From a virus: DNA of 29,205 nucleotides. The notes under the pieces were generated by a model, which had not been told where the DNA came from, did not search any database, and was given only the letters and a program-made list of their open reading frames with translations. The stretch spans positions 1-29,205 of the IMG/VR virus record IMGVR_UViG_3300039412_000167. One strand, 5' to 3'. The first letter of the stretch is position 1. Each line of letters starts with the position of its first letter. Below are positions 4,723-12,370 of this stretch, piece by piece. The translations under genes and the position numbers were made by a program.

Positions 4723-7629
4723 TTATGCTACCACTGGTTGGCGCAGCTTTTCAGCTTCCGCAATAATTCTTCTCAGATTGTCCAACGGGATCGCAGCCTC
4801 CGGTCCGGGCGGCGCTGGAGGAGGCGGAGCGGGAGCCTGTGGGGGAGCAGGAGCCGGTTGAGTCGGCTGCGAGGCACCTTGTAGTTCCTGTGCTCGTTTC
4901 TTAATTTCGTCCATCGTCACCTGCCGCGATGCTCCTGCGCCCAAGAGAAATCTTGCAACAGTCGGGTCAAGAGAGCTTGGCAGAGTAGCCACCTTACGTG
5001 ACAATTCATCGGAGGCCATGACGACGAGAGCTTGACGTAAGCGTGCTGCATCTTCAGGAGGCAGCGAGTCGATCAACTTGATTTGCTCGGCTCCCGGCTT
5101 GGCGAGCCATTCAACAACACTCGGCCTACGCAGTGCGTCCGTCAGAATTGAAACGGCTGTCTGGCCGATCAGCATCGTGCTACCAAACGCAGCTACCGAA
5201 CCCCCCAAGACGTGCAACGCTGTGCCGCCGATGAGCATCCTCAATACCCACGGTCCAACCGCTCCATAATCGCGCAGTTTGCGATAGATAAACTTTTGCG
5301 TCTCAGGGAGAAGTTTCGTTCCGTCTGGATAGGAAAGTTCCGGGGGTCTGTCTGGACCAAGATCGCGCTCTGGCTCCTTTACGCTTTCACGTGCCTGTGC
5401 CTCTGCATTCACGGGAGTAGGAAGTTCCTTCAACCTAAAAGCTGGCCCCCTCAGATCGTTTACTGTGGGCGGAGCAGGAATTTCCTGACGCTTCTTTTCA
5501 AGAGCCTCTGGAGTCGGCATTTTGTCTAGCCGCTCGCGCTCGGCTCGAATGCGACGATGCTCAGCGGCTAATTGAGGATTACGGGCCTCTATTGCTTGCA
5601 GATGGCTTTCATCCTCTTGCTGCTTAATGTAATCGGGATTGGTCCGCTTTTCTGTTTCCGAAAGCGTCGTTTTTGGATCATTGAATTCACGGCCAAAAGC
5701 TTCATTGTATTCAACCGTTTCGTTTCTGGCGTCCAACCATTCATTGAACGCGCCTGCGGCCTTCGACCACTGAGCCTCCTGATCTTCAAAAGCGTCGGCA
5801 AGTTGATCTGCCTCTCCAGCCTCCGGTCCTCTATTGGCACGACGCAACTCTATGGAATGACGGCGTAGTACGGATTTTGCGCGATGGAGTTCATCGAGTG
5901 TTACCGTACCGCCACTTTGCAGATTCAGCGAGATACTCGGCGGCTGAATGCCAAGACGCTTCATTTCCGCATCCACGAAATCTTTCTGAATGGGGTTTAA
6001 GACGCCGTAATCGTACACGCCCGGACCATTGGATGGAAGGTTCATCTTGTCAATGATCGCTTGCCGCGCCAACGTGTAGGCAGAAATTCCTGAAAGCGAG
6101 CTTGGGTCTTCTTTCACTTGTGCCAGAAGCCTTTTCACTTCGGCTGCGGTAGACCCCCACTTTTCAATTGCTTGAATCAACACATCGGCAGGTCCGCGAA
6201 ACTGACCCGCCTTCGTTCTCCACGCTGCCCATGCGGTATTTTCTGATTTCTTCTTATCTATACGCTCTTGTTCATCCGCATCAAACAGTTTCTGCGTATC
6301 GTCAGCGATCTGCTTTTCAAGAGTTTGGCGCTCCTGTAGCTGCCGGTCAATGTCAGCGTTGGCCTCTTGCGCCTTTTTTACGGTGTCTTGGTACTTGGCG
6401 GTTACGCGCTGATTAAAGTTATTCGTAGCTTCCGTAGCCTTGCGGTGCTTTTCCTCAAGTTCAGTTTTCTTGCTTCCTACTTCCTGCTCATGCGCCAATT
6501 CATTGCCGCGTGTTGCATGTGCAGCTTCGGCGCTCTTCTCAAGATGCTTTTGTGTCGCATCCTCCTCTTTCTTTCTTACGTCCTCAGATTCTTTGGCAAA
6601 TTTGTCAATCAATCCTTCTTGCTCAGACCCCACCTTCAAGCTGTTCCGCATCGTTTCGCGTGCGCCTTCAGGAAGATGCTCAAGACCCTTGGCCAAAAGC
6701 GCTCCAGCAGGAGCTTTTAGGTGCGGAGCAACATAGAGGATTGCATTTCCTGCAAAGGTTCCTGCGGCTCCGCGCGGGTTTCCTTCGCCTAACTGCTCAC
6801 TGATTTTTTCTCCCGCTTGTGCTGCCCAAGGCCCCACGCCGGGTACGACAGCAGCTAATCCGTGGGCAAGAGAAAGCTCTCTATGTTTTTGTGCATCGCT
6901 ACCAGGTTTTGGCTTTTCCGTCCAAGGAATTCCTGCCGCTTGAAACTCTTCTTTTGCTTTTTGCGCCTCACTTATCTGTGCTTCGGCCAACCTTTCTAGC
7001 AGGTACATGCCCGGAATCGCGTTATCGTAGATATACCCAAGCGTTCCAGATTTTTCGCTGCGCTCTTTCTCTTCGGGCGTTGCTCTTGGGTCAAGAAACT
7101 TTCCAAATCCTTTGATTCCTTGTTTGAGCGCTTCGCCTGTTGCACTCCAGAATCCTTCCTGTGGAGGTGTTTCCGGGCCGTATATTGGCTCGCCTGCGGA
7201 ATTCCTTCCGAAGACTGCGACTCCGGGAGTTGGCGATAGCTTCTTCAGGTTCGGATCGGCGGCAGCGTTCTTGACGTAGGTAATCCTGTCGGCTGGCGTC
7301 ATGACAAAGCCGAGTTTAGCGGCGCTCCGTACAAGGCTGTACGGAACTGGAACAGTGCCGCTTGGACCTTCCATTTTGAAGGTTCCTTCGCCAGTGTGGA
7401 TTGTCAGATCGGATGGGTTCGCGATGTAGCCGTCAACGTCCAGAAACTCCTTTACGCGCTTTTGCGGCACCCAATGCTGCTTCCCGCTCGGCGCATTAAA
7501 CAAGATGGCGCGTTGACCGCGAGCGCCAAGATATTTGTCAACCTGCGAGGAAGGAACATCATAGAGCGTTTTGGCATCGGGACCAAAAAGCGGTATCGTC
7601 TGTCCGTTTTGATCATTTTGCCCCGCCAT
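4723..7629 (-). CDS. Large internal virion / DNA-ejection-type protein
   Basis: A 968-residue protein starting at an ATG that overlaps the upstream stop (TAATG), with GGGAGC 6 bases upstream. The first ~80 residues have the pattern ...PSGKQHWVPQKRVKEFLD, a short repeat-like module (N-x-P-x-G-x-x-x-x-V-P-x-x-x-V) seen at the N-termini of phage structural proteins. From roughly 340 to 470 it is long charged coiled coil. A hydrophobic Gly-rich stretch at about 790-830 (RMLIGGTALHVLGGSVAAFG) could be membrane-inserting. The C-terminus is Pro/Ala-rich. Size, order and composition resemble internal core proteins that form a conduit during DNA ejection; no lytic domain is visible. Assignment is from architecture, not homology. 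Confidence 0.7.
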   Translation of the reverse strand: MAGQNDQNGQTIPLFGPDAKTLYDVPSSQVDKYLGARGQRAILFNAPSGKQHWVPQKRVKEFLDVDGYIANPSDLTIHTGEGTFKMEGPSGTVPVPYSLVRSAAKLGFVMTPADRITYVKNAAADPNLKKLSPTPGVAVFGRNSAGEPIYGPETPPQEGFWSATGEALKQGIKGFGKFLDPRATPEEKERSEKSGTLGYIYDNAIPGMYLLERLAEAQISEAQKAKEEFQAAGIPWTEKPKPGSDAQKHRELSLAHGLAAVVPGVGPWAAQAGEKISEQLGEGNPRGAAGTFAGNAILYVAPHLKAPAGALLAKGLEHLPEGARETMRNSLKVGSEQEGLIDKFAKESEDVRKKEEDATQKHLEKSAEAAHATRGNELAHEQEVGSKKTELEEKHRKATEATNNFNQRVTAKYQDTVKKAQEANADIDRQLQERQTLEKQIADDTQKLFDADEQERIDKKKSENTAWAAWRTKAGQFRGPADVLIQAIEKWGSTAAEVKRLLAQVKEDPSSLSGISAYTLARQAIIDKMNLPSNGPGVYDYGVLNPIQKDFVDAEMKRLGIQPPSISLNLQSGGTVTLDELHRAKSVLRRHSIELRRANRGPEAGEADQLADAFEDQEAQWSKAAGAFNEWLDARNETVEYNEAFGREFNDPKTTLSETEKRTNPDYIKQQEDESHLQAIEARNPQLAAEHRRIRAERERLDKMPTPEALEKKRQEIPAPPTVNDLRGPAFRLKELPTPVNAEAQARESVKEPERDLGPDRPPELSYPDGTKLLPETQKFIYRKLRDYGAVGPWVLRMLIGGTALHVLGGSVAAFGSTMLIGQTAVSILTDALRRPSVVEWLAKPGAEQIKLIDSLPPEDAARLRQALVVMASDELSRKVATLPSSLDPTVARFLLGAGASRQVTMDEIKKRAQELQGASQPTQPAPAPPQAPAPPPPAPPGPEAAIPLDNLRRIIAEAEKLRQPVVA

Positions 7630-9149
7630 TACCGTGCTCCCTTGTGCTCTGGAACTTGCGACCAAATATCACCGGACGTTCCTGCTCCTCCGCCCTGCGA
7701 ACCGCTCATATCGTCAAGAACTTGTTTCGCCGCTTCTTTTTGCAGATGCACGAAATCAACTAACTGTTGGCGTAGCTCGGGAGCTAGTTCACCAGTCTCC
7801 AGATTCGACATGGCTCTTGATATAAATGTCTCCGCACCGCCAGCGGTCATCATCATCTGGATTTCCTGCTGGTTGACGCGTCCGGCCTCAGAGCGAATCA
7901 AAGCAAGAACAAAGTTTCTGTCTGCTTCAGAACTTGTGTTCTGAATCCACTTGTCAGCCAGGATCGCGATGCGGTCTGCGTCGTTGTACGTGTTCTTGGC
8001 CTTCGTATAATCCGGCGTTGACTTTTTGAAGTTGAGAACAATGTCCTGCTTCTTTGGAGTCGCTTTTGGAGGCGGTGGATTGAGCGAATTGGCCTGCTTT
8101 TTTACCGCTTCCGGCGTTGGTGCTCCCGATGTTCCTCCTGCTGCCTTTTGCGGAGAGCCGACTTCAACCGGGCCTGATGTCCCTGAAAGGTCAACGATAT
8201 GGACGTTTCCTTCGCGGTCGGTAACCGCCACTTGGTGATTTGAAGAGCGGCGTGCGAGTCCGTTCTTGTAAAGTTCAAAACCCGCTCTTTGTTGAGGAGT
8301 CAACGATTCCCAAGCCGTGCCATACGGTAGACCCATCGATGCCAAGTACGAATCTTGCAAGAGTTGCGCGGCGGTCATTTTCTCTGGCTTCGGCGGTGGG
8401 GGGGTATATCCTTCCGGCTCATCCGACCAGCGTTTCTCCCCTTTTTTGTTCACCTGTTCGATCCGATATTTTCCTGATCCCTTCGGATACTCCTCTGGAA
8501 CAGCGCCTTTTACATCTGTCCAATACTCGTCCTGCTCCTTTGGCTGGATCGGCTTAATTCCTTCACCGTAGTCTTCGATTCTTTCGTTTCTGTACTCCTC
8601 ACGTGCCTGTTTTTCTTCCGGAGTGGCATCAGGACCAACAGCATGAGGATTCTCCTTGTCGTAAAAGGCCATGTCGGAATCGAACGCTGCCAACCTTTCT
8701 GCTGCGCCCCCACGTACCTTAACTTGCGCTTGCTCCTCCGGGGATAGTGGCGCGGCGGATGCAAGTCCCTCTGCCGTCTGCAAATCCGATTGCGCTCCTG
8801 CCGCTCTCGCCGCACCGGCCTTTTTAATCCTCTCTTTCGGATTCGTGAGATGGAGCGCGTCAGTCAGAATATGCCCAAAGCGCGCAATGGCCCCTGGATT
8901 CTTGTCGGGATGGTAGAGTTCCCTGAGTTGGTGCGCGGTCTGGGTAAGCGATGCCATCGCATCGTTGTAGTCGGGGCTCCCCTTTTCAAAGTTGGCGATC
9001 TTTGATTGCAGGTTCGTTAGATTCCCGACAAGCATTTCCGCCTTCATCTGGAATTCCTGATCGGATAAGGCTTGCTTGTGGGCGCGTTGCTCCCCACGAC
9101 GCTCGATCCCTTGCTCGTACCCAGTCTCAAAAACGCCTACATCAGCCAC
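7629..9149 (-). CDS. Virion-type protein with a J-domain-like HPD motif
   Basis: A 506-residue protein beginning at GTG 9149 with AAAGGGG 7 bases upstream; the ATG two bases earlier is out of frame. Residues 60-112 contain YHPDKNPG (79-86) followed by ARFGHILTDALHL and NPKERIKK, the same order as helix II, HPD loop and helix III of a DnaJ J-domain (F..I..A...L..P..R). Helix I with the usual Y-x-x-L-G start is not evident. The rest is low-complexity linkers (PPPPKPEK, NPPPPKATPKK) and charged helices. The N-terminus MADVGVFETGYEQG resembles that of the next gene (MADVDTFNEGFDLG). Position beside other ejection-type genes suggests an internal virion protein. Confidence 0.7.
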   Translation of the reverse strand: MADVGVFETGYEQGIERRGEQRAHKQALSDQEFQMKAEMLVGNLTNLQSKIANFEKGSPDYNDAMASLTQTAHQLRELYHPDKNPGAIARFGHILTDALHLTNPKERIKKAGAARAAGAQSDLQTAEGLASAAPLSPEEQAQVKVRGGAAERLAAFDSDMAFYDKENPHAVGPDATPEEKQAREEYRNERIEDYGEGIKPIQPKEQDEYWTDVKGAVPEEYPKGSGKYRIEQVNKKGEKRWSDEPEGYTPPPPKPEKMTAAQLLQDSYLASMGLPYGTAWESLTPQQRAGFELYKNGLARRSSNHQVAVTDREGNVHIVDLSGTSGPVEVGSPQKAAGGTSGAPTPEAVKKQANSLNPPPPKATPKKQDIVLNFKKSTPDYTKAKNTYNDADRIAILADKWIQNTSSEADRNFVLALIRSEAGRVNQQEIQMMMTAGGAETFISRAMSNLETGELAPELRQQLVDFVHLQKEAAKQVLDDMSGSQGGGAGTSGDIWSQVPEHKGAR

Positions 9150-9152
9150 ATG

Positions 9153-9410
9153 CTACCCCTTTGACGAGACTTTCTTCCGCCCGGTCTTTTTGAAGTGCTT
9201 CTTTGCCTGTGCTTTAGTCAGGACCAGTTCGCCGCGATGGACGCGGGCATAACCGCTCCTCTTCACCGTGCCGCCCTTCTTGTAGGACCGAGGGATCGCG
9301 GCGACTCCTCCAAGGCCGATTTTCTCTGCTTCCTTCGCAGCCTTCTTCTTAGGGTGCTTCTTCGCTAAACCCAAATCGAAACCTTCGTTAAACGTATCCA
9401 CATCTGCCAT
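9153..9410 (-). CDS. Small basic virion-type protein
   Basis: An 85-residue Lys-rich protein starting at ATG 9410, two bases after the upstream stop. The N-terminal MADVDTFNEGFDLGLAKK matches the start of the 506-residue neighbour (M-A-D-V-x-x-F-x-x-G). Residues 44-66 (KKGGTVKRSGYARVHRGELV) match a motif I know from many phage structural genes, K-G-G-x-V-x-x-x-G-x-A-x-V-H-x-G-E-x-V. The C-terminus (KKHFKKTGRKK) is DNA-binding-like. A DNA-associated minor virion protein is likely. Its TAG lies inside the ribosome-binding region of the following gene, so the two are probably coupled. Confidence 0.75.
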   Translation of the reverse strand: MADVDTFNEGFDLGLAKKHPKKKAAKEAEKIGLGGVAAIPRSYKKGGTVKRSGYARVHRGELVLTKAQAKKHFKKTGRKKVSSKG

Positions 9411-9412
9411 TT

Positions 9413-9922
9413 TTATGCTCCCAAAACTGCGCCTAGTCCAAAACCTGCGGCCTTCGTGATTCCAAGCCCAAGTAGAGAATGGTGCCAGTTTTCCATCTGT
9501 TGCTGAGAAAGTTTAGCCTGTTCGTCATACGCGGCTACTCCTTGACTCAGAGCGCTGCTTCCTGTAGACGCTAGATCACTCGCCGAGCTTCCCGTGAGGT
9601 TGCCAATCAGATCGGCGATATACCCGTGAATCTTGTCAGACGCCGCCGCGTTGGAGGCGGCAGTGCCCCCAGAACGAGGGCTAAACATCGTCCTCGCCTT
9701 AATGTCCTCTGCGGTCGAAGTTTTTGCAGCGTTGATGGGTGCCGCGAGAGCTTGGCTGGTTTTGGAACTATCTCCATTCATTATCGAGTTCCAAAAGTCG
9801 GAGGCTGAGGAAAGATTCCTTTCCCCGAGGTTCGTTGCGAAACCCCCGATTTGTCCCATTTCGCCAATATTTGTAGAGAGATTTGAGTTTTTGCCTGTGA
9901 ATAACGAAGAGAACCAGGAAAT
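9413..9922 (-). CDS. Small virion-type protein with an apparent ATT start
   Basis: The conventional start, ATG 9859, has no ribosome binding site and cuts off coding-like sequence. In the same frame the reading continues upstream as SWFSSLFTGKNSNLSTNIGE, and the only plausible initiator is an ATT at 9922-9920, seven bases after GAAGGGGGG, giving 169 residues. Phage proteins of this type commonly open with M-S-W-[FL]. No ATG, GTG, TTG or CTG is available in frame. The body is Ser/Ala/Gly-rich with short helices, and the last 30 residues are a hydrophobic Gly-rich segment (GITKAAGFGLGAVLGA). It leads the ejection-type cluster, so a virion or injection role is likely. If ATT is wrong, the gene is 9413-9859. 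Confidence 0.65.
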   Translation of the reverse strand: MSWFSSLFTGKNSNLSTNIGEMGQIGGFATNLGERNLSSASDFWNSIMNGDSSKTSQALAAPINAAKTSTAEDIKARTMFSPRSGGTAASNAAASDKIHGYIADLIGNLTGSSASDLASTGSSALSQGVAAYDEQAKLSQQQMENWHHSLLGLGITKAAGFGLGAVLGA

Positions 9923-9973
9923 GGCACACCCCCCTTCGGGATGCCGCTCCCGGTCAGCATTCCTTGTAAATCT

Positions 9974-10009
9974 ATGGTACCATTGAGGGTGTCGAGTTGA
10001 CAGACTCGA
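9974..10009. promoter_or_regulatory. Dyad elements in the divergent intergenic region
   Basis: Between the minus-strand ejection cluster and the plus-strand nuclease are two perfect palindromic elements: ATGGTACCAT (9974-9983) and TCGAGT-TGACAG-ACTCGA (9992-10009). The second overlaps TTGACA but no TATAAT-like box follows at the right distance on the plus strand, and minus-strand candidates are weak. A further short hairpin (CGGGA/TCCCG) lies at 9938-9953, just upstream of the ATT start. They could be operators or mRNA leader hairpins; the sequence does not decide. Confidence 0.4.
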
Positions 10010-10037
10010 TTCTCACCTCATCGCTGAAAGGAGCGAC

Positions 10038-11036
10038 ATGGCACCCTCATCAGCCACATTATACCCTCTTCCGTTACCATCACAAGAAGATTTTGAGAAG
10101 AAGGTTTGCAATACATGCTACCAAAGGCTCCCGGTCACAGAATTCGAAAAAGCAAACCACGGAACCTCCCTGCAAGGGGATTGCAAAGCGTGTAGGCGAT
10201 CAAAAAGAAGAAAAGGGTATCAGAAACCAGTTTTTCTGGCCCCGCCGACATCTAAAATCTGCGCTAAATGCGGAACTGAAAAGTTGGCGAGCGAATTTAC
10301 CCACGTTGCCGCGAATCCTAGCGGTCTACATTCATACTGTAAAGAATGCAAGCGAATAGTCGAGCGAACTCGCGTAGACACAAGAGCAGAGAATAAGAGA
10401 AAGGCACTTCGCGCCCAATACGAGAAGATGGCTCCTAGCGATAGACCACTTCCAAAAATATGTGGTAGCGATAATTGTCTTCTGTATAAAGAATTACAAC
10501 CTCCAGAAAATTTCGATAAAAGTCCGCTCAATCCTTCTGGACTGCGCATGGATTGCCGACTTTGTGAACTGAATCGGAGACGTAAGAATCCGAAGGAATC
10601 ATCTAAGGCTTATCACAACAGGTGGTATGAAGAGCACAAGGAGGCAATAAACAAGCAGACAAAGGCATGGCGAGAGGCGAACCCGCAGGAGTGTCGGCGT
10701 CTTCATATCGAGCGTCGCTTTCGTCAATATGGGGTCACTCAAGAATGGTACGATAAGACCCTTGCTGAGCAAGGTGGCAGATGCGCGATGTGCGGGTCAA
10801 ATGATCCTCAAAATGAATGGAACACATTTCATGTAGACCACGATCATTCATGCTGTTCCAAATCCTGTCACGCTTGCGATAATTGCCGCCGTGGATTGCT
10901 GTGTAGTGTCTGCAATACAAAACTAGGGGTTTTTGAAAAATCAAAGTGGGTCAAGCTGGCCAAGGCTTACCTCGCTAAGTACAAGCGCAAGGACGCGGCA
11001 GGCGACGATCAGCCCTCACTTTTTGACGAGTTTTGA
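10038..11036 (+). CDS. Endonuclease VII-type HNH nuclease with three N-terminal zinc knuckles
   Basis: A 332-residue protein with AAGGAG 6 bases before the ATG. The C-terminal ~100 residues match the recombination endonuclease VII family (Pfam Endonuclease_7): YGVTQEWYDKTLAEQGGRCA, then C249/C252, HVDHDH (265-270) and RGLLCSVCNTKLG with C289/C292, giving the His-Me fold and its zinc site. The first 180 residues carry three divergent CxxC...CxxC modules: C24/C27-C49/C52, C75/C78-C101/C104 and C142/C147-C173/C176, each with a [PF]-x-x-x-F...N-x-S/G-L-x-x-x-C pattern. T4 endonuclease VII resolves branched DNA before packaging; many family members in phages act as homing-like or freestanding nucleases. 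The opposite orientation to its neighbours fits a later insertion. Confidence 0.88.
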   Translation: MAPSSATLYPLPLPSQEDFEKKVCNTCYQRLPVTEFEKANHGTSLQGDCKACRRSKRRKGYQKPVFLAPPTSKICAKCGTEKLASEFTHVAANPSGLHSYCKECKRIVERTRVDTRAENKRKALRAQYEKMAPSDRPLPKICGSDNCLLYKELQPPENFDKSPLNPSGLRMDCRLCELNRRRKNPKESSKAYHNRWYEEHKEAINKQTKAWREANPQECRRLHIERRFRQYGVTQEWYDKTLAEQGGRCAMCGSNDPQNEWNTFHVDHDHSCCSKSCHACDNCRRGLLCSVCNTKLGVFEKSKWVKLAKAYLAKYKRKDAAGDDQPSLFDEF

Positions 11037-11153
11037 GGATTTTTTCTGCCTCTTGGCCCACAACACGCATGTCTGGCACAGGCCTCCCGGAACAACAGCG
11101 CGTTGCGGAACTCCACACCGCTTGCACCGCCTTGGCGTAACAGGATTTTTCAT
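11016..11153 (-). CDS. Small zinc-knuckle protein (45 residues)
   Basis: The start ATG overlaps the stop of the methyltransferase gene as ATGA (11153-11150), implying coupling. It encodes a strongly basic 45-residue protein with C10-x2-C13 (RRCKRCG) and C26-x2-C29 (LCQTCVLW), a zinc-knuckle pair, and a Lys-rich tail (KRQKKSSKLVKK). Its last 21 bases run convergently into the 3' end of the endonuclease gene. No family is recognised beyond the zinc-binding pattern; nucleic-acid binding is the usual role for such proteins. Confidence 0.75.
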   Translation of the reverse strand: MKNPVTPRRCKRCGVPQRAVVPGGLCQTCVLWAKRQKKSSKLVKK

Positions 11154-12370
11154 CTACCTATTCCCTTTCCTAAAAAGATTTTCTCAGGTCGCTTCGCGCC
11201 CTCGGTCTTAACGCGCATCTTTTCGATAATCTTCGGATCGACCAAGTCGGGATGAACGTACCAGTCCTCAAAATTCTCGTAGCCATCCGCAGCGATGTCC
11301 CCCACCACCATGACATAGCCGTGTGATTGTAGATAGCGGCGGCTGCGTGCTTCGGCCTCGGGGCACTTGAAGCCTTCATGCTCGAAGGTGATGACGGCGA
11401 ATTTGTGCTTTTCAAGTGGGAGTTTAAGCAACACGGTAAGCGACTGTAAGGCCGGTTCGATGTCAATCTGGAGATAGTCGTAGTCGTGTTCGATCAGCGC
11501 GTCGTAGTCAAGCGTCTGTGCGTCGGCGGTGATGACCTTGGCCTTCCGCTGGCCCCCCCACTTCGCCGTCATTTGCGCGTCCCTGTCGATGGAGATTCCG
11601 GTCCATCCCCATTCCTCAAGCAGCTTCGTGTTGTTGAGGTCGGAGGGGTCGTTGCAGCCGATCTCCAAGAATGTCCCGCCGCGCTTCCCGTTAAGCATCG
11701 TCAGCACGAACATATCCTGGTAGACCTGCGAGTAGTTCCGCTTGACACTGCGTGCGCCGGGGAACTTCACACGCAGCCGCTCGTACATGTCATGCTCGTA
11801 AAAGCGCGGCTCGCGGTAGACCGATCCTTCCAAGCGTTGCAGGTTATTTTGAACAGACGCTGTATGGATCGGCAGCATGGCTGGGTTTTTTCTGAGTTGG
11901 CGCATGAGGTGCAGGCTCTCATCATACAACCCGATCCACCATGCGGACACAGCCTGCTCAAAAACCAGAGCGTAGCGGCCCGGATAATCGACGTTGGTGC
12001 GAAGGCATGGCGCTGGGTCTGGTAGCCGCTGTCCCATGACCGCGAAGGTGTAGGACTCCTGCCACGCTTTGTCTTCCTCATAAAGGCGACTGAGCAGGAA
12101 GTACGCCTCGGGCCGGTCAGGCAGGAGGGATATGGCGCGAAGCAGAATCCCCTTGCACATGTAGACCCGGCCACCCAGTTTGGAGAAACAGTTGGCTAGG
12201 CGCAGGAGGGATTCGTAGGACAGAAGATCATCATCGGCGTGGACAGCGGCACGCAGATAGAACCCGGCTGCGGCTGCGAGGTGGCCTTCGCGGTCATACG
12301 CGAGCGCAAGATCGAAGTTGTAGGACGGATTCCTACTATCGTTGATGTAGTTAAGAAGTGCTTCCATCAT
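11150..12370 (-). CDS. TPR plus FkbM-type methyltransferase
   Basis: A 406-residue protein whose ATG overlaps the upstream stop by four bases. Residues ~15-120 are TPR-like helical repeats (FDLALAYDREGHLAAAAGFY; EAYFLLSRLYEEDKAWQES). From ~210 to 340 there is the FkbM/Methyltransf_21 signature: SQVYQDMFVLTMLNGKRGGT, then FLEIGCNDPSDLNNTKLLEE (SAM-binding motif I), GWTGISID (acidic motif II end) and DYLQIDIEPALQSL. FkbM enzymes methylate sugars or small metabolites, and TPR fusions are common in glycan modification clusters. It sits between the GH130-like gene and a zinc-knuckle gene, so the likely target is a surface or virion glycan. Substrate cannot be told. Confidence 0.85.
   Translation of the reverse strand: MMEALLNYINDSRNPSYNFDLALAYDREGHLAAAAGFYLRAAVHADDDLLSYESLLRLANCFSKLGGRVYMCKGILLRAISLLPDRPEAYFLLSRLYEEDKAWQESYTFAVMGQRLPDPAPCLRTNVDYPGRYALVFEQAVSAWWIGLYDESLHLMRQLRKNPAMLPIHTASVQNNLQRLEGSVYREPRFYEHDMYERLRVKFPGARSVKRNYSQVYQDMFVLTMLNGKRGGTFLEIGCNDPSDLNNTKLLEEWGWTGISIDRDAQMTAKWGGQRKAKVITADAQTLDYDALIEHDYDYLQIDIEPALQSLTVLLKLPLEKHKFAVITFEHEGFKCPEAEARSRRYLQSHGYVMVVGDIAADGYENFEDWYVHPDLVDPKIIEKMRVKTEGAKRPEKIFLGKGIGR

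Noticed and set aside
9997-10002. TTGACA as a -35 box for the endonuclease gene
   Set aside because: No TATAAT-like hexamer at 16-18 bases; the bases belong to the centre of an inverted repeat.
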